Below, piece after piece: positions 9,392 to 20,356 of a stretch of 64,000 bases of DNA (position 1 is the stretch's first letter; every line of letters starts with the position of its first letter). Below the pieces are notes generated by a model that saw only the letters and a program-made list of their open reading frames with translations, was not told the origin of the DNA and ran no database searches. Both the position numbers and the translations under genes were made by a program. Origin of the DNA: Begonia masoniana (Eukaryota; Streptophyta; Magnoliopsida; Cucurbitales; Begoniaceae); the NCBI GenBank assembly GCA_022432975.1, contig CM039510.1, forward strand, positions 16,168,486 to 16,232,485, given 5' to 3'.

Positions 9392-10335
9392 TATGCATGT
9401 GATAGATAAAATATTTAGATCTGAAATTAGTAAAGAAGAGAGTAATAGGTGAGTAAGAAGGAGTTACTAAGTGAACCCCGAAGAGAAGATAATAGGACAA
9501 ACTTATAACAATAAACGCCGTATAGAAATATAGTTATACGTTAGCAAGATTAGTTTGATTTAATCAACGGAGTTTGCGCACCTAGAGTTTATTAATAATT
9601 AGAGGAATACACCCTAAGAGATATGGATAGACACAACCTTTTGGAGTATTAGAATACGACTAGTCAAGAAAGATGAAAGCTTAGAAATAAACCTGTAAAG
9701 GGATACCCTGAGTGTGTTTAAATAGATGAAAGAGTACCATAGAACTCATAATTGGGGGTTCGTGTGAAGATAAGAGTATCTAGATTAAGATATAATCCAA
9801 GAGTTGGACTTAGAATAAATGTCGAGTAGAATAGTTAGAACCTGACTAGAAGGAGCGAATGATAGTAGACTAGTCGCCGAACTCGAAATAACCTTGAGGA
9901 AGTTAGAGACAGGTGAGTAGATCATTGGATTAAATGAGAGGTTAGGTTAGAAGCTTAGGTTGGCGTTTAAAGGTCTGCAAATTGTGAAACTAGCGATTTA
10001 TAGAATAAAGAGGATGCGAATTTAACGGAAATTATCTAAGTAAACTTTGAGGTGAGAGTAAGCTAGTAAATTTCTAGTGATCGACTCGGGTTTGGCAAGC
10101 CGAGACCAAGTAGTGCATGAATGGCTAAGATTATAATGATTAGTTTAGAGCGCATCAATGGGGAGATTTAGAGATTTGACCGTGCTTAGAGCAAATAGAG
10201 TTTAAGATAAACAAAGGAGTGTAATGTAAACAGTGTGAGAACTTTGATTAAGAATATAGTGGTAGAATTTAAGGACAAAACTTAGAATGGAAGCGATGTT
10301 TATAAGGAAAACTCTGGTGACATAGTTCGAGGAGT
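9392..10335 (+). other. Element B spacer, part 1 (non-coding)
   Basis: These ~0.94 kb are purine-rich on the plus strand (runs such as GAGAGTAATAGGTGAGTAAG), without long open frames and without similarity to pol by eye. The spacer occupies the place of protease to integrase and continues at 25536 after element C. Confidence 0.75.
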
Positions 10336-10340
10336 ATAAC
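10336..10340 (+). other. Target site duplication ATAAC (left copy)
   Basis: ATAAC at 10336-10340 and 25531-25535 flanks element C exactly. Confidence 0.92.
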
Positions 10341-10951
10341 TATAACACCCGGCATTTTTGCCATGTAGATATTCCTTAAATTATTCAACGGGATTAATGG
10401 GAATAATCATGCAAGGTTTGTTTTTATTAATTTGCTAATGTTTCCAGTTGAATATGTATGATTCATGAGACCAAATGGTGAAACTAAATAGCAAATTAGT
10501 TAAAGACCAATGGAAGGGTAAAATAGAGAGAAATTAAGGTTGGTGGGAAATAGCCAATGGATGAATGCCATCTGGCAACTTGTTGAAGAAGCCATGTCTT
10601 CTTCCTTCCCTCCCGTTCTTCTCTTCATTCTGGCGTGAAACTCCCTCCTGTTTTCTCTCTTCCAGTCGACGAACAACCATCGAAGTTACTTCGATCTCCT
10701 CGGCTCCTTTCTGTTTTCCCGCTGAGGTAAATGTCTGGTTGAATGCTAACGAATTTGGACAAGTTTAATGCGAGTTTTCACTGAGATTTAGGGTTATTAT
10801 TTTAGTGAAAACTCACTGTTTTTGGATGAAAACATGTTGGTGTGTTTTCTAAAGTGTTGAAACGTGTTTGCTGCATTTCCTACGAGATATTAGTTAGCAT
10901 TTGTAGCGTGTTTGAATTCTGTACATCCATTTACAGATCCGAGCTTTCCAG

Positions 10952-10984
10952 GGGCGTTCGAGCACACTGCATTGCTGCAAACAG
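10952..10984 (+). other. Exon-2-like block in LTR C
   Basis: The block lies between TTTCCAG and a donor-like AAACAG|GTTAGT (GTAAGT in the 3' LTR copy, 18081). The downstream acidic frame reads open through it (ending ...TALLQTG). An alternative acceptor TTACAG ends at 10936. Confidence 0.35.
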
Positions 10985-11482
10985 GTTAGTTCATGCATCT
11001 ACGTTGGCCCTTAAGGCCCTACAACTCGGAGGTACTAGGTCTGGTTCGGGTAGATAGGTTTTAGGTTATGTTTTAAGTTAAACGTGTTTCCGTTATATTC
11101 TGTTTCCTGTTGTATTCATTCTGTCATCTGTGAATGTTAAGTTTAAGCATTTCACTTATTCATCCATACACGTTTACTGTAAAATCATGCAAATGTTTTC
11201 AGCACCGGTTTTGAAGTAAGTAAGATAAAATCCTGTAAGAAAATGTATGATTAAGTGTGGACGAGGACTGGCATCCTGTCAAGTACTCCTGTTATGTCCT
11301 GAAAGTGGCATGTACATCCTGTTGCGCCAGCTCCTCCTCCCACTTATACCTTCCTGTCCAGTGAAACTAAATGTGAAGTGATGTAATGTTCATGTATTTG
11401 AAACGTTCATGCACAGCATATGCACCATTGCATCTCATGTTCTTACTGAGCTCTAGGCTCATAGGTGAACTCCCTGTTGTAG

Positions 11483-11535
11483 GTACGGATACTCTTGATG
11501 AGGACCTTGTGCCTCAAAATGACGAGCTGATGTAG
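11483..11535 (+). other. Exon-3-like acidic peptide segment, LTR C
   Basis: After GTTGTAG (ends 11482) the segment reads GTDTLDEDLVPQNDELM then TAG. The related LTRs read GMDPPDEDFVPQDDDDLM (G), GTDPVDEDFVPQLYE (H) and GTKPANEDFVPQDDDLT (I). The core DEDFVPQ is preserved. A second copy is in the C 3' LTR near 18580-18632. Confidence 0.5.
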
Positions 11536-12059
11536 TTGGAGGATTGAGCTCACTGGGGTTGGTTGCTGCAGTCGGACCAATGTCATCCCTGTGAGATTGC
11601 ATTTTTTTTAATGTTAGGTCAAGTCCTGTATAGTTTTTGAAACTTTAAAACCAATGTGAAATCTGTATCTTTATGTCTTCAAAACTCTTGTTGTGAAATT
11701 TTGGAATGTAGGTCCTGTCTGTTTAGTTCTGTTGTAAATTATAAACGATGTATAGGTTTTAATGGTGGTGTATTTTAAACCTCTGTATTTGACAGATTGT
11801 ATCCATATATTTTAAATGTTTTGAAAACATTCTGGAACTGCTTGAGTTCTCCATTTTTCAGGTCATGCATGGATAGTCTCGAAATTTAGAGCTAACCATG
11901 CAGTTTGTTTTTCTTAGAAATCTGTAAATTTTGAATCGGGTTTGAAGGTTTGAAGCCTTATACCTTCTGTTTTAAAGTTTCCTGTTGAAATGTCCTCCTG
12001 TTAAAAAGTGGTCCAATTCTGTCTTTAAAATCAAGTCCTCCGCCTAGTGTAAATATGTC

Positions 12060-12492
12060 TTCCGGTTGACGTCAGCATAAGTCTTCCGCCCAGTGTAAAT
12101 ATGTCTTCCGGTTGACGTCAGCATAAGTCTTCCGCCCAGTTTATTCAGAGTTTCTGTTTTTGTCTTCCGGTTGACGTCATCCATTCTTCCGGCTGACGTC
12201 ATCGTCTCATCCGATTCTTTCTGCTGCATATATCTGCCGATGACGTCATCACATCTTCCGATGACGTCATCACACATCCGATCCAGCTTTACTCAGCATC
12301 TACCGGTGACGTCATTCATCTACCGGCTGACGTCATCACCTTCTGCCGATTTGGTTTAAAGTCTGTTTATTGCATGTTTCTTCCGATGATGTCATCACAT
12401 CTTCCGATGACGTCATCACCTCATCCGGTGTGAGCTGCTGTTTTTATCTTCCGGTTGACGTCATCTTCTCTTCCGGCTGACGTCATCTGTTT
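12060..12492 (+). promoter_or_regulatory. Cluster of TGACGTCA palindromes in LTR C
   Basis: About eleven TGACGTCA sites and one TGATGTCA lie at intervals of roughly 15-60 bp, most preceded by CTTCCGG, CTTCCGA, CTACCGG or CTGCCGA. TGACGTCA is the palindromic core bound by plant bZIP (TGA/CREB-like) factors. The repeat in the 3' LTR (19150-19590) keeps the array with a few C-to-T changes. A role as LTR enhancer is inferred. Confidence 0.65.
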
Positions 12493-12804
12493 TGTTTTAT
12501 TCAATCTACCGACGATCTTTTAAACTGAGTCTTCCGCCAGCCCTACGTTATGTTTTTCTGTTTTTACCTGTTTATTTTGTTTAATTATTTTCTTCGCCCC
12601 GTCTCTTCTCTTATATTGTCCATTACTGAAACCTGTTTCGCTTCCAACTCCAGAGAACTCTCTCTCTGTCACGTTTTAAAGTTTGTAAATGTTATGTTCC
12701 CTGTTTAAAAGAAGAAGGGTTGTCCCCGTTTTCTGCAAATGTCCCGGAGTGACGGCTTCGATCCCGGACCCCGATCGGGTTTCGGTTTCGGGCTGTCACA
12801 GTTA

Positions 12805-12816
12805 TGGTATCAGAGC
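12805..12816 (+). promoter_or_regulatory. Primer binding site of element C
   Basis: TGGTATCAGAGC lies 4 nt after the 5' LTR. Confidence 0.92.
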
Positions 12817-12965
12817 GACACGGTTTTAAAACCGATTCTGTGAAGTGTCTGACTGCGCAACCCGCCACGTGAGATCGCTCCACCAACTGTAAGTGTTTAA
12901 ATTCCTATAAAAGTTTTGTTTATTCAATAAGGTTATTCTGTTATTCTTATAGGACTATCTTAGAA

Positions 12966-15900
12966 ATGGTGAGAGGACATCAGGAAGAATCCAGTGAGAG
13001 CTCTCGGGCCATAGATCGATTGACAGAGCTGGTGGGAGTACAATCCCGCATGGTTGATCGAATGATGGCCAGAGAAGACGACAGAAACAATAACCATGGA
13101 AATATCAATCGTGATAATGCACCGCGAGACAATAGTGGAGACAGATTCCGGCGACTTCAGCCACCCTCATTTGATGGGTTGTCTACAGACCCGACCCGTG
13201 CTGAAACCTGGATTCGAACTATGGAGAAGATGTTCAGTTATGCAGAAGTAGAAGACAACAAGAAGGTTACTTGTGCCACGTTCCACCTCACTGAAAGTGC
13301 TGGATTCTGGTGGGATGCAGTACAGTCGTCTACAGTGGCATTGAGCTGGGAAGGGTTCAAGGGGATTTTCTACGAGAAGTACTTTGACCGAGGAGTGAGA
13401 AAGGAGAAGTTACTTGAGTTTTCTCGGCTGCGACAGTATGGATCTGTGGCCGAGTATGTTCAGAAATTTGAGTCGCTATCCCGATATGCAACACACATGG
13501 TGGCCACTGATGAGAACAAGGTGCACCAGTTTATTCAAGGTTTAAAGATGGACCTTCTACGAGGAATCACAACTGGAGGTTTTGATGAGGCACCATATGT
13601 GAAAGTGGTGGCCAAGGCTTATCAACTGGAGGCTTTAGAAATAAAGTCCCAGAGACAAAGAGAACCACCAAGAGGAATTATAAGAAATACTCCTCAACAA
13701 CAACAACAAAAGATTCAGAATGTACATCCTCAACAGCAACAGAACAGGGGCATTAAAAGGCCCAATGAGACCCTTACTTACCAGGACAAAGGGAAGAGAC
13801 CTATGGGAGCTCCTCAGCCTCCTGTCTGCCCACGTTGCCAGAAGAATCATACAGGAGACTGCAGGCTCTTTACTGGTCAATGTTTCCGGTGTGGTAAAGA
13901 AGGCCATCAAGTCCGGAATTGTCCGGTGCCTGACACAAGGCCGGTTGGTGCTATGTCTAGAGTGTTTGCAATGATGGAGGACGTCGATAATGCTGATCAG
14001 CACACAGCAATTACAGGTACAATATTAGTATGTAATGTGCCTGCTTATACATTGTGGGACACGGGGGCCACACATTCGTTCGTGGCAATAGACTTCGTAG
14101 TTAGACAAAAGTTTTGTAGTACGTCGTCAGATCAGCCTTACAGCGTTATGCTACCGTCCGGAGAGTTTATGCACTCCGAGCTGGTTGTAAGGGGTGATAT
14201 AGTGTCAATGGGAGACCAGAAATTTTATGCCGATCTTATCGTCATCGGTGTGAAAGGGTACGATGTCATTCTGGGGATGGACTGGCTATTTAGACATCAT
14301 GCCACCATCAACTGTAGGTCCGGGCTAGTAACGTTTAGACGCCCGAATGAAGTAGAATTCTCTTACCAGGCGGTACCGAAGAAACACCGTATGCCTGTTA
14401 TATCTTCCTTAAAAGCTCAACGGCTGATGAAGTCAGGGTGCATTGGATTCCTGGCCCATGTAATAGACATACGAAGGCAAGATGAGGTGGAACTTCGAAA
14501 TATTCCGGTAGTCCGAGACTTTCCTGAGGTTTTCTTAGATGACTTACCGAGGTTGCCACCTGATCGCGAAATTGAGTTTGAAATTGACGTATATCCAGGT
14601 GCGGAACCAGTATCAAAGAATCCGTACCGCATGGCACCAATAGAGCTGAAAGAGTTGAAGACTCAACTGAAAGAACTGGTGGACAAGGGTTTTGTGCGCC
14701 CAAGTTTCTCTCCGTGGGGTGCTCCCGTCTTGTTCGTTAAGAAGAAGGATGGGTCCCTACGGATGTGTATTGACTACCGTGAGCTGAACAAGTTGACGAT
14801 CAAGAATAAGTACCCGTTGCCGAGGATCGACGATTTATTTGACCAGCTACAAGGGGCTCGGGTATTTTCCAAGATTGACTTGCGCTCCGGTTATTACCAG
14901 TTGAAGGTCAGAGCAAATGATATTCCAAAGACCGCCTTCAGGACCCGGTACGGACATTACGAGTTCTTGGTGATGTCGTTCGGGTTGACTAATGCTCCGG
15001 CGGCATTTATGGACCTGATGAACAGGATATTTCAGGATGTCTTAGATAAATTCGTGATCGTTTTCATTGACGACATCCTGGTTTATTCTCGGAATGAAGA
15101 GGAGCATAAAGAGCACTTGGCAATGGTGCTATCGACTCTGAAACAGCATCAATTGTTTGCCAAGCTATCAAAGTGCAAATTCTGGTTGAACAAGATTAAG
15201 TTCCTAGGCCACGTGGTGTCTGCTGAAGGAGTATCTGTGGACCCGGCCAAGATTCAGGCTGTGAGGGATTGGCCCAGACCGAGAAATGCAAGTGAAGTAC
15301 GAAGCTTTATCGGACTAGCTGGTTATTACAGGAAGTTCATCAAGGGGTTTTCTGTGATCGCGAAGCCTATGACCAGCTTAACAAGGAAAGAAATCAAGTT
15401 CAAGTGGTCCGAAGCGTGTGAGGTGAGCTTTCAGACACTCAAGCAAAAGTTAACCACGGCTCCTCTACTAGTATTGCCAGTTGAAGATGGCAAATTCAGC
15501 GTATACTGTGATGCGTCAAAGGTTGGCTTGGGATGTGTATTAATGCAAGAGGGAAAGGTTGTGGCATACGCATCCAGACAATTGAAGAGCCATGAGGAAA
15601 ACTACCCTACTCACGACCTTGAGTTAGCGGCAGTTGTATTTGCGCTGAAAGTATGGAGACACCACCTATATGGACAGTCATGTGAGGTGTTTTCTGACCA
15701 CAAGAGTTTGAAGTACCTCTTTACTCAGAAAGAGTTGAATATGAGACAAAGGCGGTGGTTAGAATTTGTGAAAGATTACGATGTTGAGATCAAATACCAT
15801 CCTGGTAAAGCTAATGTGGTAGCTGATGCACTGAGCAGGATGCCAGCTACCATGCAACCAGTTATGTCGGCCGTATCAATGCCTTTGAGGACGGAGATAC

Positions 15901-17396
15901 AGAAGTTCGATATGGAGATGGTTTCTGGGCTATCGGCCATACTAGCAGATTTGACGCTACGACCCACCGTCCTGGACCGAATTAAAGAAGCTCAGAAGAC
16001 CAATTCAAAAGAGATGGCTGATATGGTGAGCAAAGTACCAATGGCTTCTTCCGATTTCAGTTATTCGGGAGATGGAGTTCTAAAGTTCAAAAACAGATGG
16101 TATGTTCCGAAAGACGAAGAGCTACGGAAGCACATCTTATCGGAAGCCCACTCATCTCCTTTCTCTGTGCATCCTGGAAGCACGAAGATGTACCAGGATT
16201 TGAAACTTCACTTCTGGTGGCCGAATATGAAGAATGAAGTGGCAAAATATGTGGAGTCTTGTATGATATGCCAACAGGTCAAAGCTGAACATCAACGACC
16301 AAGTGGAACGCTTCAACCTCTTCCGATTCCCGAATGGAAATGGGAGAACGTTACAATGGACTTCGTTGTTGGTCTGCCAAGAACAGTTAAAGGCCATAAC
16401 AGCATTTGGGTCATAGTGGACAGATTAACGAAGTCGGCCCATTTTCTACCTGTGAAGACGACGTTCACCATGGATCAGTATGCCGAGCTGTATATTAGTG
16501 AGATTATTAAGCTGCATGGCATTCCTGTATCAATCGTCTCAGACCGTGATCCTAGATTCACTTCCAGGTTTTGGAAAAGTTTGCAAAGCTCCTTGGGTAC
16601 AAAGCTGGATTTCAGCACGGCGTTTCACCCACAGACAGATGGACAATCTGAGAGAACAATTCAGATATTAGAGGACATGTTAAGGTCGTGCGTGTTGGAA
16701 CTTCATGCTCCTTGGAGTAGATATTTGCCGTTAATTGAATTCACTTATAATAACAGCTACCAGGCTACTATCGGCATGGCTCCATATGAAGCCCTCTACG
16801 GCAGAAAATGTAGATCTCCGTTGTGTTGGGATGAAGTTGGAGAGTCCAGACTTGTCGGCCCTGAGATATTACAGCAGATGTCTGAGGTGATTGCTGTTAT
16901 CAAACAACGAATCAACACTGCTATGAGTAGACAGAAAAGTTATGCAGATCGGAGACGGAGAGACTTGGAGTTCGCTGAAGGCGATGAAGTATTCCTGAAG
17001 GTGTCGCCTTTCAAAGGTGTAATGAGATTTGGCAAGAAAGGGAAGCTCAGCCCACGGTTCATTGGACCTTTTCCCATTCTAAAGCGTGTGGGAAGCGTGG
17101 CTTACAAGCTACAGTTGCCAGCGTCTATGGATGGAGTTCATAATGTCTTCCATGTTTCGATGCTGAGAAAGTGCGTACGAGATCCAACCCAAATAGTGGA
17201 ACATGTGGACTTTGATATCATGCCGACGCTGACATATGAAGAAAGACCTATAAAGATATTGGATATGTCACTCAAAGTGTTGCGCAATCGAGTGGTCCCG
17301 TTGGTGAAAGTTTTGTGGCGTAATCACAACGTGGAGGAGGCCACATGGGAAAGAGAAGCGGATGTTAGGACTCAATATCCGGACCTCTTTGCTTAG
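12966..17396 (+). CDS. Intact gag-pol polyprotein of element C (1476 aa)
   Basis: One frame without stops encodes everything needed for retrotransposition. Gag core about residues 77-190 ([33 protein letters not shown]); a zinc knuckle [14 protein letters not shown] at 306-319, preceded by a Cys-rich [12 protein letters not shown]; aspartic protease DTGA at 365-368; reverse transcriptase with FIDD catalytic box at 700-703; RNase H beginning near Asp849; integrase with His/Cys zinc site (H1069, C1099, C1102) and catalytic D1132, D1193, E1229, the last pair spaced 35 residues apart; a GPF motif near 1367-1369; and a C-terminal chromodomain-like tail about 1425-1474 ([18 protein letters not shown]). 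The start is the ATG after the LTR leader and matches the conserved MVRG start of related gags. Gag and pol share one frame without a shift. The family is Ty3/gypsy chromovirus, probably Tekay/Del-like. All key residues are present, so activity is plausible but unproven. Confidence 0.97.
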   Translation: MVRGHQEESSESSRAIDRLTELVGVQSRMVDRMMAREDDRNNNHGNINRDNAPRDNSGDRFRRLQPPSFDGLSTDPTRAETWIRTMEKMFSYAEVEDNKKVTCATFHLTESAGFWWDAVQSSTVALSWEGFKGIFYEKYFDRGVRKEKLLEFSRLRQYGSVAEYVQKFESLSRYATHMVATDENKVHQFIQGLKMDLLRGITTGGFDEAPYVKVVAKAYQLEALEIKSQRQREPPRGIIRNTPQQQQQKIQNVHPQQQQNRGIKRPNETLTYQDKGKRPMGAPQPPVCPRCQKNHTGDCRLFTGQCFRCGKEGHQVRNCPVPDTRPVGAMSRVFAMMEDVDNADQHTAITGTILVCNVPAYTLWDTGATHSFVAIDFVVRQKFCSTSSDQPYSVMLPSGEFMHSELVVRGDIVSMGDQKFYADLIVIGVKGYDVILGMDWLFRHHATINCRSGLVTFRRPNEVEFSYQAVPKKHRMPVISSLKAQRLMKSGCIGFLAHVIDIRRQDEVELRNIPVVRDFPEVFLDDLPRLPPDREIEFEIDVYPGAEPVSKNPYRMAPIELKELKTQLKELVDKGFVRPSFSPWGAPVLFVKKKDGSLRMCIDYRELNKLTIKNKYPLPRIDDLFDQLQGARVFSKIDLRSGYYQLKVRANDIPKTAFRTRYGHYEFLVMSFGLTNAPAAFMDLMNRIFQDVLDKFVIVFIDDILVYSRNEEEHKEHLAMVLSTLKQHQLFAKLSKCKFWLNKIKFLGHVVSAEGVSVDPAKIQAVRDWPRPRNASEVRSFIGLAGYYRKFIKGFSVIAKPMTSLTRKEIKFKWSEACEVSFQTLKQKLTTAPLLVLPVEDGKFSVYCDASKVGLGCVLMQEGKVVAYASRQLKSHEENYPTHDLELAAVVFALKVWRHHLYGQSCEVFSDHKSLKYLFTQKELNMRQRRWLEFVKDYDVEIKYHPGKANVVADALSRMPATMQPVMSAVSMPLRTEIQKFDMEMVSGLSAILADLTLRPTVLDRIKEAQKTNSKEMADMVSKVPMASSDFSYSGDGVLKFKNRWYVPKDEELRKHILSEAHSSPFSVHPGSTKMYQDLKLHFWWPNMKNEVAKYVESCMICQQVKAEHQRPSGTLQPLPIPEWKWENVTMDFVVGLPRTVKGHNSIWVIVDRLTKSAHFLPVKTTFTMDQYAELYISEIIKLHGIPVSIVSDRDPRFTSRFWKSLQSSLGTKLDFSTAFHPQTDGQSERTIQILEDMLRSCVLELHAPWSRYLPLIEFTYNNSYQATIGMAPYEALYGRKCRSPLCWDEVGESRLVGPEILQQMSEVIAVIKQRINTAMSRQKSYADRRRRDLEFAEGDEVFLKVSPFKGVMRFGKKGKLSPRFIGPFPILKRVGSVAYKLQLPASMDGVHNVFHVSMLRKCVRDPTQIVEHVDFDIMPTLTYEERPIKILDMSLKVLRNRVVPLVKVLWRNHNVEEATWEREADVRTQYPDLFA

Positions 17397-17423
17397 GCAA
17401 ATTTTGGGGACAAAATTTCTGTT

Positions 17424-17436
17424 AAGGTGGGTGGAA
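17424..17436 (+). promoter_or_regulatory. Polypurine tract of element C
   Basis: AAGGTGGGTGGAA stands immediately before the 3' LTR. The upstream GGGGACAAAATTTCTGTT is also shared by other elements in the window. Confidence 0.88.
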
Positions 17437-19699
17437 TGTAACACCCGGCATTTTTGCCATGTAGATATTCCTTAAATTATTCAACGGGATTAATGGGAAT
17501 AATCATGCAAGGTTTGTTTTTATTAATTTGCTAATGTTTCCAGTTGAATATGTATGATTCATGAAACCAAATGGTGAAACTAAATAGCAAATTAGTTAAA
17601 GACCAATGGAAGGGTAAAATAGAGAGAAATTAAGGTTGGTGGGAAATAGCCAATGGATGAATGCCATCTGGCAACTTGTTGAAGAAGCCATGTCTTCTTC
17701 CTTCCCTCCCGTTCTTCTCTTCATTCTGGCGTGAAACTCCCTCCTGTTTTCTCTCTTCCAGTCGACGAACAACCATCGAAGTTACTTCGATCTCCTCGGC
17801 TCCTTTCTGTTTTCCCGCTGAGGTAAATGTCTGGTTGAATGCTAACGAATTTGGACAAGTTTAATGCGAGTTTTCACTGAGATTTAGGGTTATTATTTTA
17901 GTGAAAACTCACTGTTTTTGGATGAAAACACGTTGGTGTGTTTTCTAAAGTGTTGAAACGTGTTTGCTGCATTTCCTACGAGATATTAGTTAGCATTTGT
18001 AGCGTGTTTGAATTCTGTACATCCATTTACAGATCCGAGCTTTCCAGGGGCGTTCGAGCACACTGCATTGCTGCAAACAGGTAAGTTCATGCATCTACGT
18101 TGGCCCTTAAGGCCCTACAACTCGGAGGTACTAGGTCTGGTTCGGGTAGATAGGTTTTAGGTTATGTTTTAAGTTAAACGTGTTTCCGTTATATTCTGTT
18201 TCCTGTTGTATTCATTCTGTCATCTGTGAATGTTAAGTTTAAGCATTTCACTTATTCATGCATACACGTTTCCTGTAAAATCATGCAAATGTTTTCAGCA
18301 CCGGTTTTGAAGTAAGTAAGATAAAATCTGTAAAGAAAATGTATGGTTAAGTGTGGACGAGGACTGGCATCCTGTCAAGTACTCCTGTTATGTCCTGAAA
18401 GTGGCATGTACATCCTGTTGCGCCAGCTCCTCCTCCCACTTATACCTTCCTGTCCAGTGAAACTAAATGTGAAGTGATGTAATGTTCATGTATTTGAAAC
18501 GTTCATGCACAGCATATGCACCATTGCATCTCATGTTCTTACTGAGCTCTAGGCTCATAGGTGAACTCCCTGTTGTAGGTACGGATACTCTTGATGAGGA
18601 CCTTGTGCCTCAAAATGACGAGCTGATGTAGTTGGAGGATTGAGCTCACTGGGGTTGGTTGCTGCAGTCGGACCAATGTCATCCCTGTGAGATTGCATTT
18701 TTTTTAATGTTAGGTCAAGTCCTGTATAGTTTTTGAAACTTTAAAACCAATGTGAAATCTGTATCTTTATGTCTTCAAAACTCTTGTTGTGAAATTTTGG
18801 AATGTAGGTCCTGTCTGTTTAGTTCTGTTGTAAATTATAAACGATGTATAGGTTTTAATGGTGGTGTATTTTAAACCTCTGTATTTGACAGATTGTATCC
18901 ATATATTTTAAATGTTTTGAAAACATTCTGGAACTGCTTGAGTTCTCCATTTTTCAGGTCATGCATGGATAGTCTCGAAATTTAGAGCTAACCATGCAGT
19001 TTGTTTTTCTTAGAAATCTGTAAATTTTGAATCGGGTTTGAAGGTTTGAAGCCTTATACCTTCTGTTTTAAAGTTTCCTGTTGAAATGTCCTCCTGTTAA
19101 AAAGTGGTCCAATTCTGTCTTTAAAATCAAGTCCTCCGCCTAGTGTAAATATGTCTTCCGGTTGACGTCAGCATAAGTCTTCCGCCCAGTGTAAATATGT
19201 CTTCCGGTTGACGTCAGCATAAGTCTTCCGCCCAGTTTATTCAGAGTTTCTGTTTTTGTCTTCCGGTTGACGTCATCCATTCTTCCGGCTGACGTCATCG
19301 TCTCATCCGATTCTTTCTGCTGCATATATCTGCCGATGACGTCATCACATCTTCCGATGACATCATCACACATCCGATCCAGCTTTACTCAGCATCTACC
19401 GGTGACGTCATTCATCTACCGACTGACGTCATCACCTTCTGCCGATTTGGTTTAAAGTCTGTTTATTGCATGTTTCTTCCGATGACGTCATCACATCTTC
19501 CGATGATGTCATCACCTCATCCGGTGTGAGCTGCTGTTTTTATCTTCCGGTTGACGTCATCTTCTCTTCCGGCTGACGTCATCTGTTTTGTTTTATTCAA
19601 TCTACCGACGATCTTTTAAACTGAGTCTTCCGCCAGCCCTACGTTATGTTTTTCTGTTTTTACCTGTTTATTTTGTTTAATTATTTTCTTCGCCCCGTC
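17437..19699 (+). repeat. 3' LTR of element C, part 1
   Basis: The sequence matches the 5' LTR from its first base to CGCCCCGTC, with about a dozen visible differences. The remaining 197 bp are at 25334-25530. Element E separates the parts, flanked by CCGTC at 19695-19699 and 25329-25333. Confidence 0.95.
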
Positions 19700-19700
19700 T

Positions 19701-19712
19701 ATCAGAGCCCCC
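19701..19712 (+). promoter_or_regulatory. Primer site remnant of element E
   Basis: ATCAGAGCCCCC is the 3' part of the site; the TGGT is lost with the 5' LTR. The downstream leader matches that of element B (GGGTTTTAAAATCGATTCTGTAG). Confidence 0.82.
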
Positions 19713-19855
19713 GGGTTTTAAAATCGATTCTGTAGACTGCTCAACTGCACAGCCACTACGCGGACGTCCTTCATCAACTGTAAGTATGTTTTCTGCTCTG
19801 TTTGATTTAGGTTTCTAAGAAGTATATTGTTTCGTTTTATAGGAGTTTTATAAAC

Positions 19856-20356
19856 ATGTTTCGAGGAAAAGATCCTCGAGATGACGTTCTAGATCGACTT
19901 ACGGAGTTACTAAATCGTCAGTCACAGCACATGGACCGTCAAGCACAACTTATCGATAGACAATCTCGTCAACTCCAACTATTGACTAACCGAGAAGAAC
20001 TTAGGATTCATGGCGTGGATGCTCCTCATGACCACGGTACCAAGAGGAAGGACAAGAAGAGAGTCGATCAAAGCCGACCGAAGCGCGCACGAAGAACTTC
20101 GCAAAGACCTCTGTGTCTTAGTTGCCAGAAGCAGCATCGTGGGAAATGCAGATCAGACATAGATAAATGCTTTCGATGTGGAGAGAATGGTCATTTCGTC
20201 AAAGACTGCCCAAGGCCGGGCCGAGGTCAACCGGGTACAGGCCAACGAGACGCAAATCAGGGAAACGATGCCCGAATGTTGCTTGCCTCGACTGGAGAAG
20301 AAGAAACCGCCCAACCTTCGGCTATTACAGGTTGGAGCTACATCCAAGCTCCCTAA
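19856..20356 (+). CDS. Internally deleted gag of element E (166 aa)
   Basis: The protein begins MFRGKDPRDDVLDRLTELLNRQSQHMDRQAQ like the B gag. It then jumps, after about residue 62, to a basic stretch (RKDKKRVDQSRPKRARR) and a normal zinc knuckle CFRCGENGHFVKDC near residues 105-118. The central gag core that assembles particles (about 200 residues in B and C) is missing. It ends at the gag/protease border (PSAITG) with an unrelated tail and TAA. The frame is open, so a small basic nucleic-acid-binding protein could be made, but the missing 5' LTR makes expression unlikely. The deletion probably predates insertion. Confidence 0.72.
   Translation: MFRGKDPRDDVLDRLTELLNRQSQHMDRQAQLIDRQSRQLQLLTNREELRIHGVDAPHDHGTKRKDKKRVDQSRPKRARRTSQRPLCLSCQKQHRGKCRSDIDKCFRCGENGHFVKDCPRPGRGQPGTGQRDANQGNDARMLLASTGEEETAQPSAITGWSYIQAP

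Larger units (their letters stand above)
10341..12800 (+). repeat. 5' LTR of element C
   Basis: The LTR ends GGCTGTCACA. Inside are a CCAAT motif near 10553, a donor-like GAGGTAAATG at 10724, exon-like blocks 10952-10984 and 11483-11535, and a cluster of TGACGTCA palindromes (12060-12492). A 67-codon frame at 10565-10768 recurs at 17661-17864 because both are LTR copies. It is not retained as a start in the related LTR G, so I do not call it a gene. Confidence 0.95.

Noticed and set aside
10565..10768. 67-codon frame repeated at 17661-17864 as a conserved small gene
   Set aside because: Both copies are the two LTRs of element C. The ATG is not kept in the related LTR G and the frame does not join the acidic exon in phase.
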